The notes: generated by a model not told the origin, from the letters alone. Shown: positions 25,096-34,154, counted from the stretch's first letter. The stretch is 64,000 bases of DNA from Streptomyces sp. SAT1 (GCF_001654495.1 NZ_CP015849.1:5931001-5995000), one strand, 5' to 3'. Made by a program: numbers and translations.

Positions 25096-26457
25096 ATGGG
25101 CAGCCGTACCGCGCTGGTCGAGGATCTGATGGAGCGCTTCCCGCACGTGCCGCGCGAAGCGGTCTTCAAGGAGGACCTGCTGCGAGGCGGTGTGGCCTTC
25201 GACCCCTCCGCGCTCAGCGACAACGAGAGCGGGGAGGTGAAACCGAAGTCGTACTTCATCTTCTCCTTCGACCACGGCACCCTGCCCGAGCTGGGCGAGG
25301 CCGCGCTGCGCCGCCCGCCCGAGGAGATCATCCTCACCGGCGGCCCGTACGGCCTGCGGCGCACCGTCGTCTCCGTACGGGTGAATCCCGCCTCGCCCTA
25401 CCGGGTGGCCGCCGACGAGGAGGGCCTGCTCGGGCTCTACCTCGACGGGAAGCGGATCGCCGACGTCGGTGTGCCGCCCATGCCGGAGTACTACCGGCAC
25501 ACCCTCTCCAACGGGAAGTCCGTGATGGAGGTGGCGCCCACCATCCAGTGGGGCTACCTGATCTACCTCACCGTCTTCCGGGTCTGCCAGTACTTCGGCG
25601 CCAAGGAGGAGTGCCAGTACTGCGACATCAACCACAACTGGCGCCAGCACAAGGCGGCCGGCCGGCCCTACACCGGCGTCAAGGACGTGGAGGAGGTCCT
25701 GGAGGCGCTGGAGATCATCGACCGGTACGACACCCAGAAGGCGTCCACCGCCTACACCCTCACCGGCGGCGCCATCACCAAGACCGTCGCAGGGCGCGAC
25801 GAGGCCGACTTCTACGGCCACTACGCCAAGGCCATCGAGGAGCGCTTCCCCGGCCGCTGGATCGGCAAGGTCGTCGCCCAGGCGCTGCCCCGGGACGACG
25901 TGCAGCGGTTCAAGGACTACGGCGTGCAGATCTACCACCCCAACTTCGAGGTGTGGGACGAGTATCTGTTCAAGATGTACTGCCCCGGCAAGGAGCGCTA
26001 CGTCGGCCGCGACGAGTGGCACAAGCGGATCCTCGACTCCGCCGACATCTTCGGTGCCCGCAACGTCATCCCCAACTTCGTGGCGGGCGTGGAGATGGCG
26101 GAGCCCTTCGGCTTCACCACCGTCGACGAGGCCATCGCGTCCACCACCGAGGGCCTGCGCTTCTTCATGTCCCACGGCATCACGCCCCGCTTCACCACCT
26201 GGTGCCCCGAGCCCACCACCCCGCTCGGCAAGGCCAACCCGCAGGGCGCGCCGCTGGAGTACCACATCCGGCTGCTGGAGGCCTACCGCGCCACCATGGA
26301 CGACTTCGGCCTCTCCTCGCCCCCCGGCTACGGCCCGCCCGGACCCGGCCGGGCGGTCTTCTCCGTCAGCTCCTTCATGGACAGCCTGCCCGCGCGGGAC
26401 GACGAGCGGGAGAGCACCGGGCAGGACGCGGCCGAGCCCAGCGGGGCCGGGGCCTGA
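25096..26457 (+). CDS. Radical SAM-like protein with a variant CX8CX2C motif
   Basis: The 453-residue protein has three cysteines at 164, 173 and 176 (VCQYFGAKEECQYCDIN), a CX8CX2C arrangement instead of the usual CX3CX2C, followed by a barrel-like region (AYTLTGGAITKTVAG, WIGKVVAQALPRDDVQRFKDYG). The segment YHPNFEVWDEYLFK and the terminal CPEPTTPLGKANPQG are long and well conserved in appearance. It resembles a group of actinobacterial radical SAM proteins whose function I do not know. A strong GGGAGGAG site precedes ATG 25096. Divergent from aldO. Confidence 0.8.
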   Translation: MGSRTALVEDLMERFPHVPREAVFKEDLLRGGVAFDPSALSDNESGEVKPKSYFIFSFDHGTLPELGEAALRRPPEEIILTGGPYGLRRTVVSVRVNPASPYRVAADEEGLLGLYLDGKRIADVGVPPMPEYYRHTLSNGKSVMEVAPTIQWGYLIYLTVFRVCQYFGAKEECQYCDINHNWRQHKAAGRPYTGVKDVEEVLEALEIIDRYDTQKASTAYTLTGGAITKTVAGRDEADFYGHYAKAIEERFPGRWIGKVVAQALPRDDVQRFKDYGVQIYHPNFEVWDEYLFKMYCPGKERYVGRDEWHKRILDSADIFGARNVIPNFVAGVEMAEPFGFTTVDEAIASTTEGLRFFMSHGITPRFTTWCPEPTTPLGKANPQGAPLEYHIRLLEAYRATMDDFGLSSPPGYGPPGPGRAVFSVSSFMDSLPARDDERESTGQDAAEPSGAGA

Positions 26458-26747
26458 ACGGCGCGTCCGAAGCCCGCGCGGCGTATGTACCGGAGCGCGG
26501 CGCGACCCAGGACCGTGTACGGGAGACACACAGGAGGGTGACGCGCGGCGGGCGCCGCGGAAGGCGGGCACGGAGCGGCTGACGTGCGGGCGGGCGCCCG
26601 CACGGGCATCCGTGCGCCACGGCGGGCGGACACGCGCCTTGTCAGCCGTGCCGCGGACGTGAAAAGCTCGCGCATCCCCGCGAACCGCCCGCCGTCAGGG
26701 CCCAGGACCGGGGCCGGTCGATTCCCGCCCGTGGACGCAGGAGCCCC
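26458..26747. other. 290-base intergenic region
   Basis: No supported gene. It carries the AGGAG site for the CBM2 protein at its end and must hold that gene's promoter. Confidence 0.5.
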
Positions 26748-28253
26748 ATGCCCGACCAGCCGAGCCCCCAGGACGCCGCCGAGGCCGCGCTGCCGGCCGA
26801 GTGCTGGGACGCGGTGCTCTCCTACGCCGGCCTGTGCACCTCCGGTTCCGCGGCGGCCGGGGAACTGGCCACCGAGTCCTTCGCGCTCGGCCTGCGCGAG
26901 GTGCGCGCCGCCGACGCCGGGGCGTTACGCGGCCGCCGTACGCCCCGGCTGCCCGCCGTACCGCTGATGCTGACCGCGGTGCGCACCACCGCGGCCGCCT
27001 GGGAGCGTGCCGGGCTCGGCGACCGGCTCGACAACGACCTGCGGCTGTGGCTCAACTCCCCGCAGGCCGCCCGCTATCCGGGCCCGCCCCGGCACCGCCC
27101 GCTGGCGCTGCGCGGGCTGCGCGACCTCCAGGAGCCGGACGCGGCGCTGCTGTGGCTGGCCGAGGTGGAGGCGCTGCCCCTGGTCGTGGTGGCACGGCGG
27201 CTCGGCCTCGACCCGGCCGGGGTGTCGGAGGGACTGGAGCAGGTGCGCGCCCTGTTCCGGGACCGCTGCCGCCGCGCCCACCTCGACTCGCCGCTGGACA
27301 GCGAGTGCCGCGGCTACGCCCGGCTGCTGGACGCGGTCACCCGCTCCGCCGCGCCCCTGAGGGTCCCCGAGGACCTCTCCCGCCACCTCGCCACCTGCGC
27401 CCGCTGCGCGGAGGCCGCCGCCTGCCTCCAGCCGCGCGCGGGCGCCCTGCCCGTCGCCCTCGCCGGGGGCGTGATCGGCTGGGGCGGCCTCGCCTATCTG
27501 GAGCGGCGCCGCCGGGCCGCCGACGTACGCCTCGGCGCGCGCCGGCCCGCGCCCGGCGCGGCGGACGCGGACCCGGGGCAGCCGGGGGCGGTGCGGGCGC
27601 GCCTGGTGCGCGGCGGGCTGCTGGCCGCCGCCGTGGTGCTGTCGGCGGTGGCCCTGACGGTGTCGCTGATGCCGTTCGACGGCGCGGCCGACGACGCGGC
27701 GCACGGCGCCACGGACCGCCGGACGGCCGCCGCCGTCACCCCGCCGCCCGCCGACCACAAGGCGGACCAGGCCCCCGGCGACGGCCCGGCCCCGGCCTCC
27801 TCGGCGTCCGCCTCCGGTCCCGGCGGGTCCCTCACCGGCACCGAGGCGCCCGTGCCCTCGGGGGACGACCCCGACCCCGAGCCCCAGGGCACCCCCTCGG
27901 CCGTCGCCGGCACGCCCGGACCGACCGGGCCCGACCCGGCGGCCTGCCGGGTCGGCTACCACGTCGTCGACCAGTGGACCGACGGTTTCGAGGCCACCGT
28001 CACCGTCACCACCGGCCGCCCGCTGGACACCTGGCGGCTCGCCTGGACCTTCGGCGACGGCCAGCGCGTCACCCGCATGTGGGACGCCACGGCCGCCCAG
28101 AGCGGCTCCCGTGTCACCGCCACCGCCGCGCGGTACAACGCCTCCGTCGCCGCGGGCTCCACCGTCACCTTCGGCTTCGTCGGCTCCCGGCACGGCGGCA
28201 ACTCCGCGCCGTACGACTTCACGCTCGACGGCCAGGACTGCGCGACGGGCTGA
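26748..28253 (+). CDS. Sigma-like/zf-HC2 membrane protein with external CBM2
   Basis: The 501-residue protein has four parts. Residues 1-190 resemble an ECF sigma factor (LATESFALGLREVRAADAG like region 2; LPLVVVARRLGLDPAGVSEG like region 4). Residues about 212-228 (HLATCARCAEAAACL) look like a zinc-finger anti-sigma zf-HC2 module. A transmembrane helix is at about 289-310. After an extracellular Pro/Ser/Thr linker comes a C-terminal CBM2 cellulose-binding-like domain (ACRVGYHVVDQWTDGFEATVTV, then TFGFVGSRHGGN). Overall it looks like a cell-surface polysaccharide sensor joined to a degenerate sigma module; compare clostridial SigI/RsgI with external CBMs. The function is inferred. Confidence 0.75.
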   Translation: MPDQPSPQDAAEAALPAECWDAVLSYAGLCTSGSAAAGELATESFALGLREVRAADAGALRGRRTPRLPAVPLMLTAVRTTAAAWERAGLGDRLDNDLRLWLNSPQAARYPGPPRHRPLALRGLRDLQEPDAALLWLAEVEALPLVVVARRLGLDPAGVSEGLEQVRALFRDRCRRAHLDSPLDSECRGYARLLDAVTRSAAPLRVPEDLSRHLATCARCAEAAACLQPRAGALPVALAGGVIGWGGLAYLERRRRAADVRLGARRPAPGAADADPGQPGAVRARLVRGGLLAAAVVLSAVALTVSLMPFDGAADDAAHGATDRRTAAAVTPPPADHKADQAPGDGPAPASSASASGPGGSLTGTEAPVPSGDDPDPEPQGTPSAVAGTPGPTGPDPAACRVGYHVVDQWTDGFEATVTVTTGRPLDTWRLAWTFGDGQRVTRMWDATAAQSGSRVTATAARYNASVAAGSTVTFGFVGSRHGGNSAPYDFTLDGQDCATG

Positions 28254-28329
28254 GCGGTCCGTTGGCGCCGGAGGGGAGCGCGGGCGATCCTGGAGAGCGG
28301 ACCGACCCCTGACGAGGGAGGGCGCGGCC

Positions 28330-29232
28330 ATGCACGCTCAGCCAGGCGACCGGCTCGTCGTGGAGAGCCCGGCCACCGGTGCCACCCGGCGCGACGGCGA
28401 GATCGTCGCCCTGCACCACGAGGACGGCACGCCGCCCTACGACGTGCGCTGGTCCGACACGGGCGAGGTGACGCTGGTGTTCCCCGGCCCCGACGCGCAC
28501 ATCGACCACCTGTCCGGACCGGACGACGCCCCGGCGCCTCCCTCCGCGCACGGCTCCTCCGGGGCGCCGCCCGCCGAGGCGCGTCCGGGGCGCCCCGGGG
28601 ACATCGGGCGCCGGCTGACGGCCGCCCGGGAGCGGTGCGGGCTCAGCGTCGAGGAGACGGCCGACCGCGCGCGGATGTCCCCGCAGTACCTCGCGTATCT
28701 GGAGGAGTACCCCTCCGACCCCAACCCGGCGACGCTGCTGCGCCTGGCCGATGTGCTGGGCACCACGCTCGACGCGCTGCGCGGCGGCGGCCAGGACCTC
28801 CCGCCCGGCCAGGGATACGCCCTGCTGCGGCCCGAACTGCGCGACCTCGGTCCCGAGGAGTGCCGTGAGCTGCTGTCCACGCACGGTGTGGGCCGGCTCG
28901 CGCTGTCCACGTCCCGGGGCCCGGCCGTCTTCCCGGTCAACTACGACGTGGTGGACGGCGACCTGGTCTTCCGCACCGCCCCCGGCTCCGCCCCCGCCGA
29001 GGCGGCGGGCGCCGAGGCGGCCTTCGAGGTCGACCACATCGACGACGCGATGAGCCGGGGGTGGAGCGTGCTCGCCGTCGGCCGCGGCGAGGCCGTCACC
29101 GATCCGGACGCGGTGCGCCGCCTGGAGGAGCGGGCCCGCTCCACGCCCTGGGCGGGCGGCCCCCGCGACCTGTGGATCAGGATTCGCCCGGAGCGGCTGA
29201 CCGGCCGCCGGATCACCCCTCGGCAGGACTGA
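28330..29232 (+). CDS. DUF1918-XRE HTH-flavin split-barrel fusion protein
   Basis: The 300-residue protein has an N-terminal DUF1918 (residues 1-62, QPGDRLVVESPATGATRRDG), an XRE helix-turn-helix (90-155, GRRLTAARERCGLSVEETAD and PATLLRLADVLG), and a C-terminal pyridoxamine-phosphate-oxidase-like split barrel (170-295, STSRGPAVFPVNYDVVDGDLVF) that may bind FMN or F420. Such three-part fusions are known in actinobacteria as redox-linked regulators. ATG 28330 has a GAGGGAGGG site. The 3' end lies in a tandem repeat (29197-29360). Confidence 0.8.
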   Translation: MHAQPGDRLVVESPATGATRRDGEIVALHHEDGTPPYDVRWSDTGEVTLVFPGPDAHIDHLSGPDDAPAPPSAHGSSGAPPAEARPGRPGDIGRRLTAARERCGLSVEETADRARMSPQYLAYLEEYPSDPNPATLLRLADVLGTTLDALRGGGQDLPPGQGYALLRPELRDLGPEECRELLSTHGVGRLALSTSRGPAVFPVNYDVVDGDLVFRTAPGSAPAEAAGAEAAFEVDHIDDAMSRGWSVLAVGRGEAVTDPDAVRRLEERARSTPWAGGPRDLWIRIRPERLTGRRITPRQD

Positions 29233-29360
29233 GCGGTCGCCGGATCGCCCCCTCGGCAGGACTGACCGGCCGCCGGATCACCCCCTCGGCAGGACTGACC
29301 GGCCGCCGGATCACCCCCGGCAGGGTTGAGTGGCCGCCGGATCACCCCGCCGACAGGACC
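29197..29360. repeat. Five-copy 31-33-base tandem repeat across the gene end
   Basis: The unit, roughly TGACCGGCCGCCGGATCACCCCCTCGG, recurs with GATC at 29211, 29243, 29276, 29309 and 29340 (periods 32, 33, 33, 31). The first copy lies inside the last codons of the HTH-flavin protein and its stop arises within the array. Similar short arrays can arise by replication slippage. Confidence 0.8.
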
Positions 29361-29670
29361 GAGCGGCGGGGCGGGTCCGCGCACCGGCACGGCAAGCGGA
29401 ACGCGTCCGGTGGCCGGTGCGTCACCGTACTCTCACGTGCTCGACACGGCGTCGTCACCGCTTCCGCGACGGGAAAACCTGAGTTTTCGCCAAAGGCGGC
29501 TCATCGGCCGATTCACGACGACCGCGCCGCGGAGAGCCGTCGCGCCGGTGCTGACCTCACCGTCGTCCGCGTGCGGACGGGCCGCGCCGCGGGCAGGGAG
29601 CCGGGGGAGGAGAGCCGGGGCGACGCGGGGAGCGGGGCCCCGGAAGCGATCTACCTGCCGAGTCCGCTGT

Positions 29671-29714
29671 TACCGGCCGGTATGCCAATGTGGCGTAATT
29701 CACTCGTCCTGAAT
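29671..29714. promoter_or_regulatory. Inverted repeats in the promoter region of the Crp-like gene
   Basis: Perfect palindrome TACCGGCCGGTA at 29671-29682 and ATTCA-CTCGTCC-TGAAT at 29698-29714 lie 65-110 bases upstream of the Crp/Fnr start, in the least GC-rich stretch of the region. These are candidate operators for the operon's regulator or RNA polymerase contacts. Confidence 0.45.
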
Positions 29715-29778
29715 CGACTCTCTGTCACCATCATCGCCAACGAGGCACAGGCATCCGGACTGCGGCGGGGGGCGTGGC

Positions 29779-30504
29779 ATGGGGCTGCTCGGCGATGAGC
29801 TGGCATTCGCGCACGCCCTGACGCCCCCGGAACGCGAGAGTGTGATGGCGCTCGGCAGCCGCCGGAGCTACCCGGCCGACGGCCATCTCCTGACCGAGGG
29901 CGACCGGTCCACCCATGTGATGATCGTGATATCCGGCTGGGTGACCGTCTCCGTCTCCACCGACCGCGGCGCCACCCGGCTCATCCTCGGACTGCGCGGC
30001 CCCGGCGAACTCCTCGGCGAGATGGCCGCCCTGGACCCGCATCCGCGCAGCGCCACCGTACGCGCGCTCGGACCGGTCGAGGCCCAGGTCATACCCGGGG
30101 ACGCCTTCCGCCGCTTCCTCGCCCTCCAGCCCCGCGTCAGCGGTCTGGTCATACGCCAGCTCACCTTCCGGCTCCGCAGCGCCGACCAGGAACGGTCCGC
30201 GCTCGCCTCCCTCACCGTGCTGCAACGCCTCGCCAGCCGGCTCACCGAACTCTCCTCGGCCGCGCCCTCGGGCCCCTACGCCCCCTCCTCCCGGGCGGGC
30301 CCCGCGAGCGGCATCCGCCCGGCCGGGCCCGTCGTCCACCTCGCCCAGGACGAACTGGCCGCCACGGTCGGCGCCACCCGCGAGGCCGTCGCCAAGGCCC
30401 TGCGCCTGCTGCGCACCCAGAACGTCGTGCGCACCGGCAACCGGATGGTGGAGATCCTCGACCCCGGGCTGCTCGCGCTCCTCGCGGACGGCCACCAGGA
30501 GTAG
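29779..30504 (+). CDS. Crp/Fnr family regulator with cyclic-nucleotide-binding domain
   Basis: The 241-residue protein has an N-terminal cNMP-binding beta-barrel (TEGDRSTHVMIVISGWVTVS, GPGELLGEMAALDPHPRSATVRA) and a C-terminal Crp-type winged helix (LAQDELAATVGATREAVAKALRLLR). The PBC-like segment GELLGEMAALDPHPRSAT carries the Glu and Arg positions that hold the phosphate in Crp proteins. It is 120 bases upstream of a nucleotide-cyclase-like gene, so a cyclic nucleotide made by that protein may be its ligand. It may regulate the following operon. Confidence 0.88.
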   Translation: MGLLGDELAFAHALTPPERESVMALGSRRSYPADGHLLTEGDRSTHVMIVISGWVTVSVSTDRGATRLILGLRGPGELLGEMAALDPHPRSATVRALGPVEAQVIPGDAFRRFLALQPRVSGLVIRQLTFRLRSADQERSALASLTVLQRLASRLTELSSAAPSGPYAPSSRAGPASGIRPAGPVVHLAQDELAATVGATREAVAKALRLLRTQNVVRTGNRMVEILDPGLLALLADGHQE

Positions 30505-30624
30505 ATCCCCGCCGTGTGTAAACGGCTACAGACGTCCCCCCGCCCCCAGGAGGAGGCTCCGGAGGGACGGGAGGACCGCCACCTCTTCTTCGGCAAGCGC
30601 ACAGAACACCGCAGGGGGACACGG

Positions 30625-31452
30625 GTGAACCACGACGCCACCGGACTCACCGAGGAACACTACGAGTTGGTGATCAGTGTCGACGCCAGACGATCCGGTC
30701 AGTACGACGACGTCGACAAGCAGCGGATGCGCGCCCGCATCTACCGGGTGCTGGAGACGGCGTTCGCCCACGCCGCGGTCGCCCGGGACGCCCTGCACCT
30801 GGAGGACCGCGGCGACGGTGTCCTGGTGGCGGTGCAGGGCCGGATCGCGGCCAGCCGCATGCTCGGCCTGTGGCTCGTCGAGGTGCACGAGAAGCTGCGG
30901 GACGAGAACCGCGGTCTGCGCGTCCCGCTGGGGCTGCGGATCGGCATGCACGTCGGCCCGGTCCGCCACGACGAGCGGGGCATCAGCGGACGCGCGGTCG
31001 ACCTCGCCTGCCGGCTCGCCGACTCCGCGCCCGCCCGGCGGCTGCTGGACGCCGAGGGCGCCGACCTGGTCCTGGTGACCTCCTCGTCCCTGTACGAGGA
31101 CGTGGTCAGCAGCGGCGGCAAGTTCATCGAGCCCGAGCGCCACACCGCCGCCCGGCTCGGCCTCAAGGAGGGCGAGGTCACCGCCTGGTTCCACCTGCCC
31201 GGCAGACCCGCCCCGCAGCTCCCCGCCGATCCGCCCGCCGATCCGCCCGCCGAGGATCCGGCGCCCGGGAACGAGCGAACGGATGCCGTACAGAAGGTTG
31301 ATGACGTCCCGTCGGAGGCATCACCCTCCGAGGCGCCCCGGACGCAGTACACCGTGCAGGGCGACATGTCCGAGCACCGCGGCAACGTCTACCACGACCG
31401 CGTGCACATCGGCCGGGTCACCGACCGCGACGCCGACCGGGGGAGGGGCTGA
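30625..31452 (+). CDS. Class III nucleotide-cyclase-like protein of a conflict-type operon
   Basis: The 275-residue protein has a cyclase-like fold: ELVISVDARRSGQ with the first metal Asp, LEDRGDGVLVAV with the second, and LRIGMHVGPVRHDERGISGRAVDLACRL with the transition-state Arg. The usual Asn of the VN-x-A-x-R motif is Asp here. After residue 190 come a P/D-rich linker and a C-terminal TVQGDMSEHRGNVYHDRVHIG motif, like the tails that link cyclase domains to other effectors in actinobacterial systems. GTG 30625 follows GCAGGGGGAC. The first gene of the tightly packed operon; product nucleotide unknown. Confidence 0.75.
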   Translation: MNHDATGLTEEHYELVISVDARRSGQYDDVDKQRMRARIYRVLETAFAHAAVARDALHLEDRGDGVLVAVQGRIAASRMLGLWLVEVHEKLRDENRGLRVPLGLRIGMHVGPVRHDERGISGRAVDLACRLADSAPARRLLDAEGADLVLVTSSSLYEDVVSSGGKFIEPERHTAARLGLKEGEVTAWFHLPGRPAPQLPADPPADPPAEDPAPGNERTDAVQKVDDVPSEASPSEAPRTQYTVQGDMSEHRGNVYHDRVHIGRVTDRDADRGRG

Positions 31453-31457
31453 GCCGA

Positions 31458-34154
31458 GTGAGCGACGAACCGCAGGCGGACGGCCCGGCCCAGGACGCGC
31501 CGGAGCGCCCCGCACGCCGGGAGAAGCCGGACGAGAACCGCTCCCCGAAGGGTGACGAGCGGCACGGCAGGCGCGAACGGTCCCGCGACGACGGCGGGTC
31601 CGGCGCCGGCAAGCGCCCGGCGGGCAAGCAGGACGCCCCCGGCAAGGACGCCGCCGAGCACGGGGACGGCGACAAGAGCAAGGACAAGGACAAGGACGAA
31701 AGGAGCAAGGACGAAAGGAGCAAGGACAAGGACAAGGAGCAGGAGGAGCGGGAGGAGCGCGAGCGCGAACGCGAGCGCGCCGCCGGGCGGTTCAGGGAGC
31801 TCACCCGCGATCCGCTCGCCGAGGAGGAGAGCGAGGACGGCCACACCGACCTCGCCGCCGCCGCCCGCGCCCGCCGCGCGATCCAGCAACTGTTCGACGT
31901 AGGACGCGACTTCACCAGTTTCGACCGCTCCTACTTCCACAGCGCCCTCATCGGCGACGTCAACCTGATGCTGGACAGCCGCCGCGTCGGCGCGGGCATG
32001 CGCAGCGGTCCCGTACCCGACGAGGAGCTGCACCGGCTGCGTCTCGTCCATGTGGAACCCGCCGGCTACGTCCAGTTGCGCACCGCGCTGCGGGCCCGCC
32101 GCCTGCTGGTGCTCGGCGCGGCCCCCGGCACCGGCCGCACCAGCACCGCGCTCTCCCTGCTCGACGAGGTCACCATCAGCGGGCCCGGCACCACCGGGCC
32201 GGAGACCGGGAACGGCCACCGGGTGCGCCGCGTCGACCCGGACGACGACGGGCTGCGCAAACTGGCCGACTCCCTGGGCGAGCCGAGCGCCGACCAGCAC
32301 ACCGAGAGCCGCGGCTATCTGCTGGAGGTGCCCCTGGACCGGCCCGGGGGCCCGCTCCCGGCCGAGATGGACCTCGATCAGCTGGCCGCCGCGCTGGCCC
32401 GCCGGGAAGCCTTCGCGGTGGTCGTGGTCACCCTCGGCTCGGCCGCGGGCCCGCTGCTCGCCGGCCGGTACGGCATGCTCTGCCCGCCCGCGCCCACCGC
32501 GGAACTCCTGCGCACCCGGCTGCGCGAACGGCTGGAGCACCATGCCGCCGCGCCGGGCGCCGACGGCCCGGAACCCGCCGAACTACTCGCCCGGAGCGAG
32601 GAGTTGTACGCCCGCGCCGACGTCAAGGACGCCCTCGGCCTGGACGACCTGCGCCCCGCCGAGGCCGAACTGCTCGCCTCGCTGCTGGCCGGGCACGTGC
32701 TCGGCGACGTCACCCGCGAGGACCTGCTGTCCGGCTGCCGCAGCCTGGCCGCCGCCCAGGCCCAGGAGTGGTTCGCCGGGGTGGACCGCGCGCTCACCGC
32801 GCCCGCACCGGCGGTGGGGACGGACGGGAAACCGGGACGGCCGGGCACCGCCGAGCTGTTCCACCCGGTGGCCTTCCGGATCGCCCTCGCCGTCCTCGGC
32901 GGCGCCCCGCACAGCGCCGTGGCCGCCGCCGCCCACCTGCTGACCTGGGAACTGTCCGTGCAGTGCGACCCGGACAACACCCCGGCCCGCCCGCTGTTCT
33001 GCGACGACCCGGACGCCGACGTCGCGCTGTCCCGGGCCGAGGTGCGCGACGGCCGGGTCGAGGTCGCCGGAGTCGACGTACCCGCCCGGCTGATCTGGTA
33101 CCGGGGCTCCGCGCTGCCCGCGGCGGTCCTCACCGAACTGTGGGACCGGCACTTCCCGGCCCGCGGCCCGGTGGTGCGCTGGCTGCGCCAGCTCGCCGAC
33201 GACCCGCGCCCCCAGGTGTGGATGCGCGCCGCCGTCGCCGCAGGCGAGCTGTGCGTACGGGACTTCGACCACGGCTACACCGAACTGGTCCGCCCGCTCG
33301 CCGAGGCACCCACCCCGCTGCGCCGGATCTTCGCGGCCACCACGCTCGACCAGGCCGCCCGGCACGACTCGCACCGCAAGGCCGTGCACCGGATCGTCGG
33401 CGACTGGAGCAGGCACGGCACCAAGTCGCTGCGCTGGAGTGCCGCGATGGCCCTCGGCTACGGCAACGCCGCCGAGAGCACCGACGAGACCCTGGACGCC
33501 CTGGCCCGCATCGGCATCCACGGCGACGGCGACCAGCTCGCGGTCGCGAGCTTCAACGTCGTCCGGCTGCTGACGCTGCCGGACGCGGCCCAGGTGCTCG
33601 CCCGCATGGCCGAGTGGACCCACCACAAGCGCGAGCCGTACCAGGACCTCGGCCTCGTCACCACCGTCCGGCTCGCCCTGACCACGGTCGACGAGATGCT
33701 GACGGACGCCCCCGACGCGCGGCCCGCCGGCCGCGGCGACTGGCCGCTGCCGCTCGCCCTCGCCGCCGACCGCCCCGAACTCGTCGAGCCCATGGCCGAC
33801 CTGATGTGGACGGCGCAGAACACCGCGCGCTCCCAGGAGGTGGCGACGGACGCGCTGGAGTCCCTGCTGCGGTCGGCGGTGCGCAAGGACGGCACCGAGT
33901 GGACCCGGCCGGGGCTGGCGGCGCTGCTGCCCGCGCTGGCCGCCGACGAGTACGACCGGCGCCGTCTCGACTGGCTGCTGCGCCGCATGATGAACGACCC
34001 GGAGAAGCCGCTCCCCGACGCACGCGCGCGCGACCTGTGGTGGCTCGCCGTGACCCCGCCCCCGCGCCCGCGCCCCTCGGCGCGGAGCGAGGAAGGGACC
34101 CGCCCGGAGCGGACCCGCCGGGAGAGGACGCGCGAGGAGGAGAGGCATGGCTGA
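31458..34154 (+). CDS. P-loop NTPase/HEAT-like protein with a charged N-terminus
   Basis: The 898-residue protein starts with a disordered 110-residue charged region including KDKDKDERSKDERSKDKDKE. A P-loop at residues 220-228 (GAAPGTGRTS) indicates nucleotide binding, of a STAND- or AAA-like type. The middle resembles an effector-associated linker, and the C-terminal half (VRWLRQLADDPRPQVWMRAA, LRWSAAMALGYGNAAES) is built from HEAT-like alpha-helical repeats. The GTG start is 5 bases after the cyclase-like gene's stop. It may be an oligomerising switch or scaffold in the complex. Confidence 0.7.
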   Translation: MSDEPQADGPAQDAPERPARREKPDENRSPKGDERHGRRERSRDDGGSGAGKRPAGKQDAPGKDAAEHGDGDKSKDKDKDERSKDERSKDKDKEQEEREERERERERAAGRFRELTRDPLAEEESEDGHTDLAAAARARRAIQQLFDVGRDFTSFDRSYFHSALIGDVNLMLDSRRVGAGMRSGPVPDEELHRLRLVHVEPAGYVQLRTALRARRLLVLGAAPGTGRTSTALSLLDEVTISGPGTTGPETGNGHRVRRVDPDDDGLRKLADSLGEPSADQHTESRGYLLEVPLDRPGGPLPAEMDLDQLAAALARREAFAVVVVTLGSAAGPLLAGRYGMLCPPAPTAELLRTRLRERLEHHAAAPGADGPEPAELLARSEELYARADVKDALGLDDLRPAEAELLASLLAGHVLGDVTREDLLSGCRSLAAAQAQEWFAGVDRALTAPAPAVGTDGKPGRPGTAELFHPVAFRIALAVLGGAPHSAVAAAAHLLTWELSVQCDPDNTPARPLFCDDPDADVALSRAEVRDGRVEVAGVDVPARLIWYRGSALPAAVLTELWDRHFPARGPVVRWLRQLADDPRPQVWMRAAVAAGELCVRDFDHGYTELVRPLAEAPTPLRRIFAATTLDQAARHDSHRKAVHRIVGDWSRHGTKSLRWSAAMALGYGNAAESTDETLDALARIGIHGDGDQLAVASFNVVRLLTLPDAAQVLARMAEWTHHKREPYQDLGLVTTVRLALTTVDEMLTDAPDARPAGRGDWPLPLALAADRPELVEPMADLMWTAQNTARSQEVATDALESLLRSAVRKDGTEWTRPGLAALLPALAADEYDRRRLDWLLRRMMNDPEKPLPDARARDLWWLAVTPPPRPRPSARSEEGTRPERTRRERTREEERHG

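Noticed and set aside
29197..29360. Possible CRISPR array
   Set aside because: The units are contiguous with no variable spacers and begin inside a gene.
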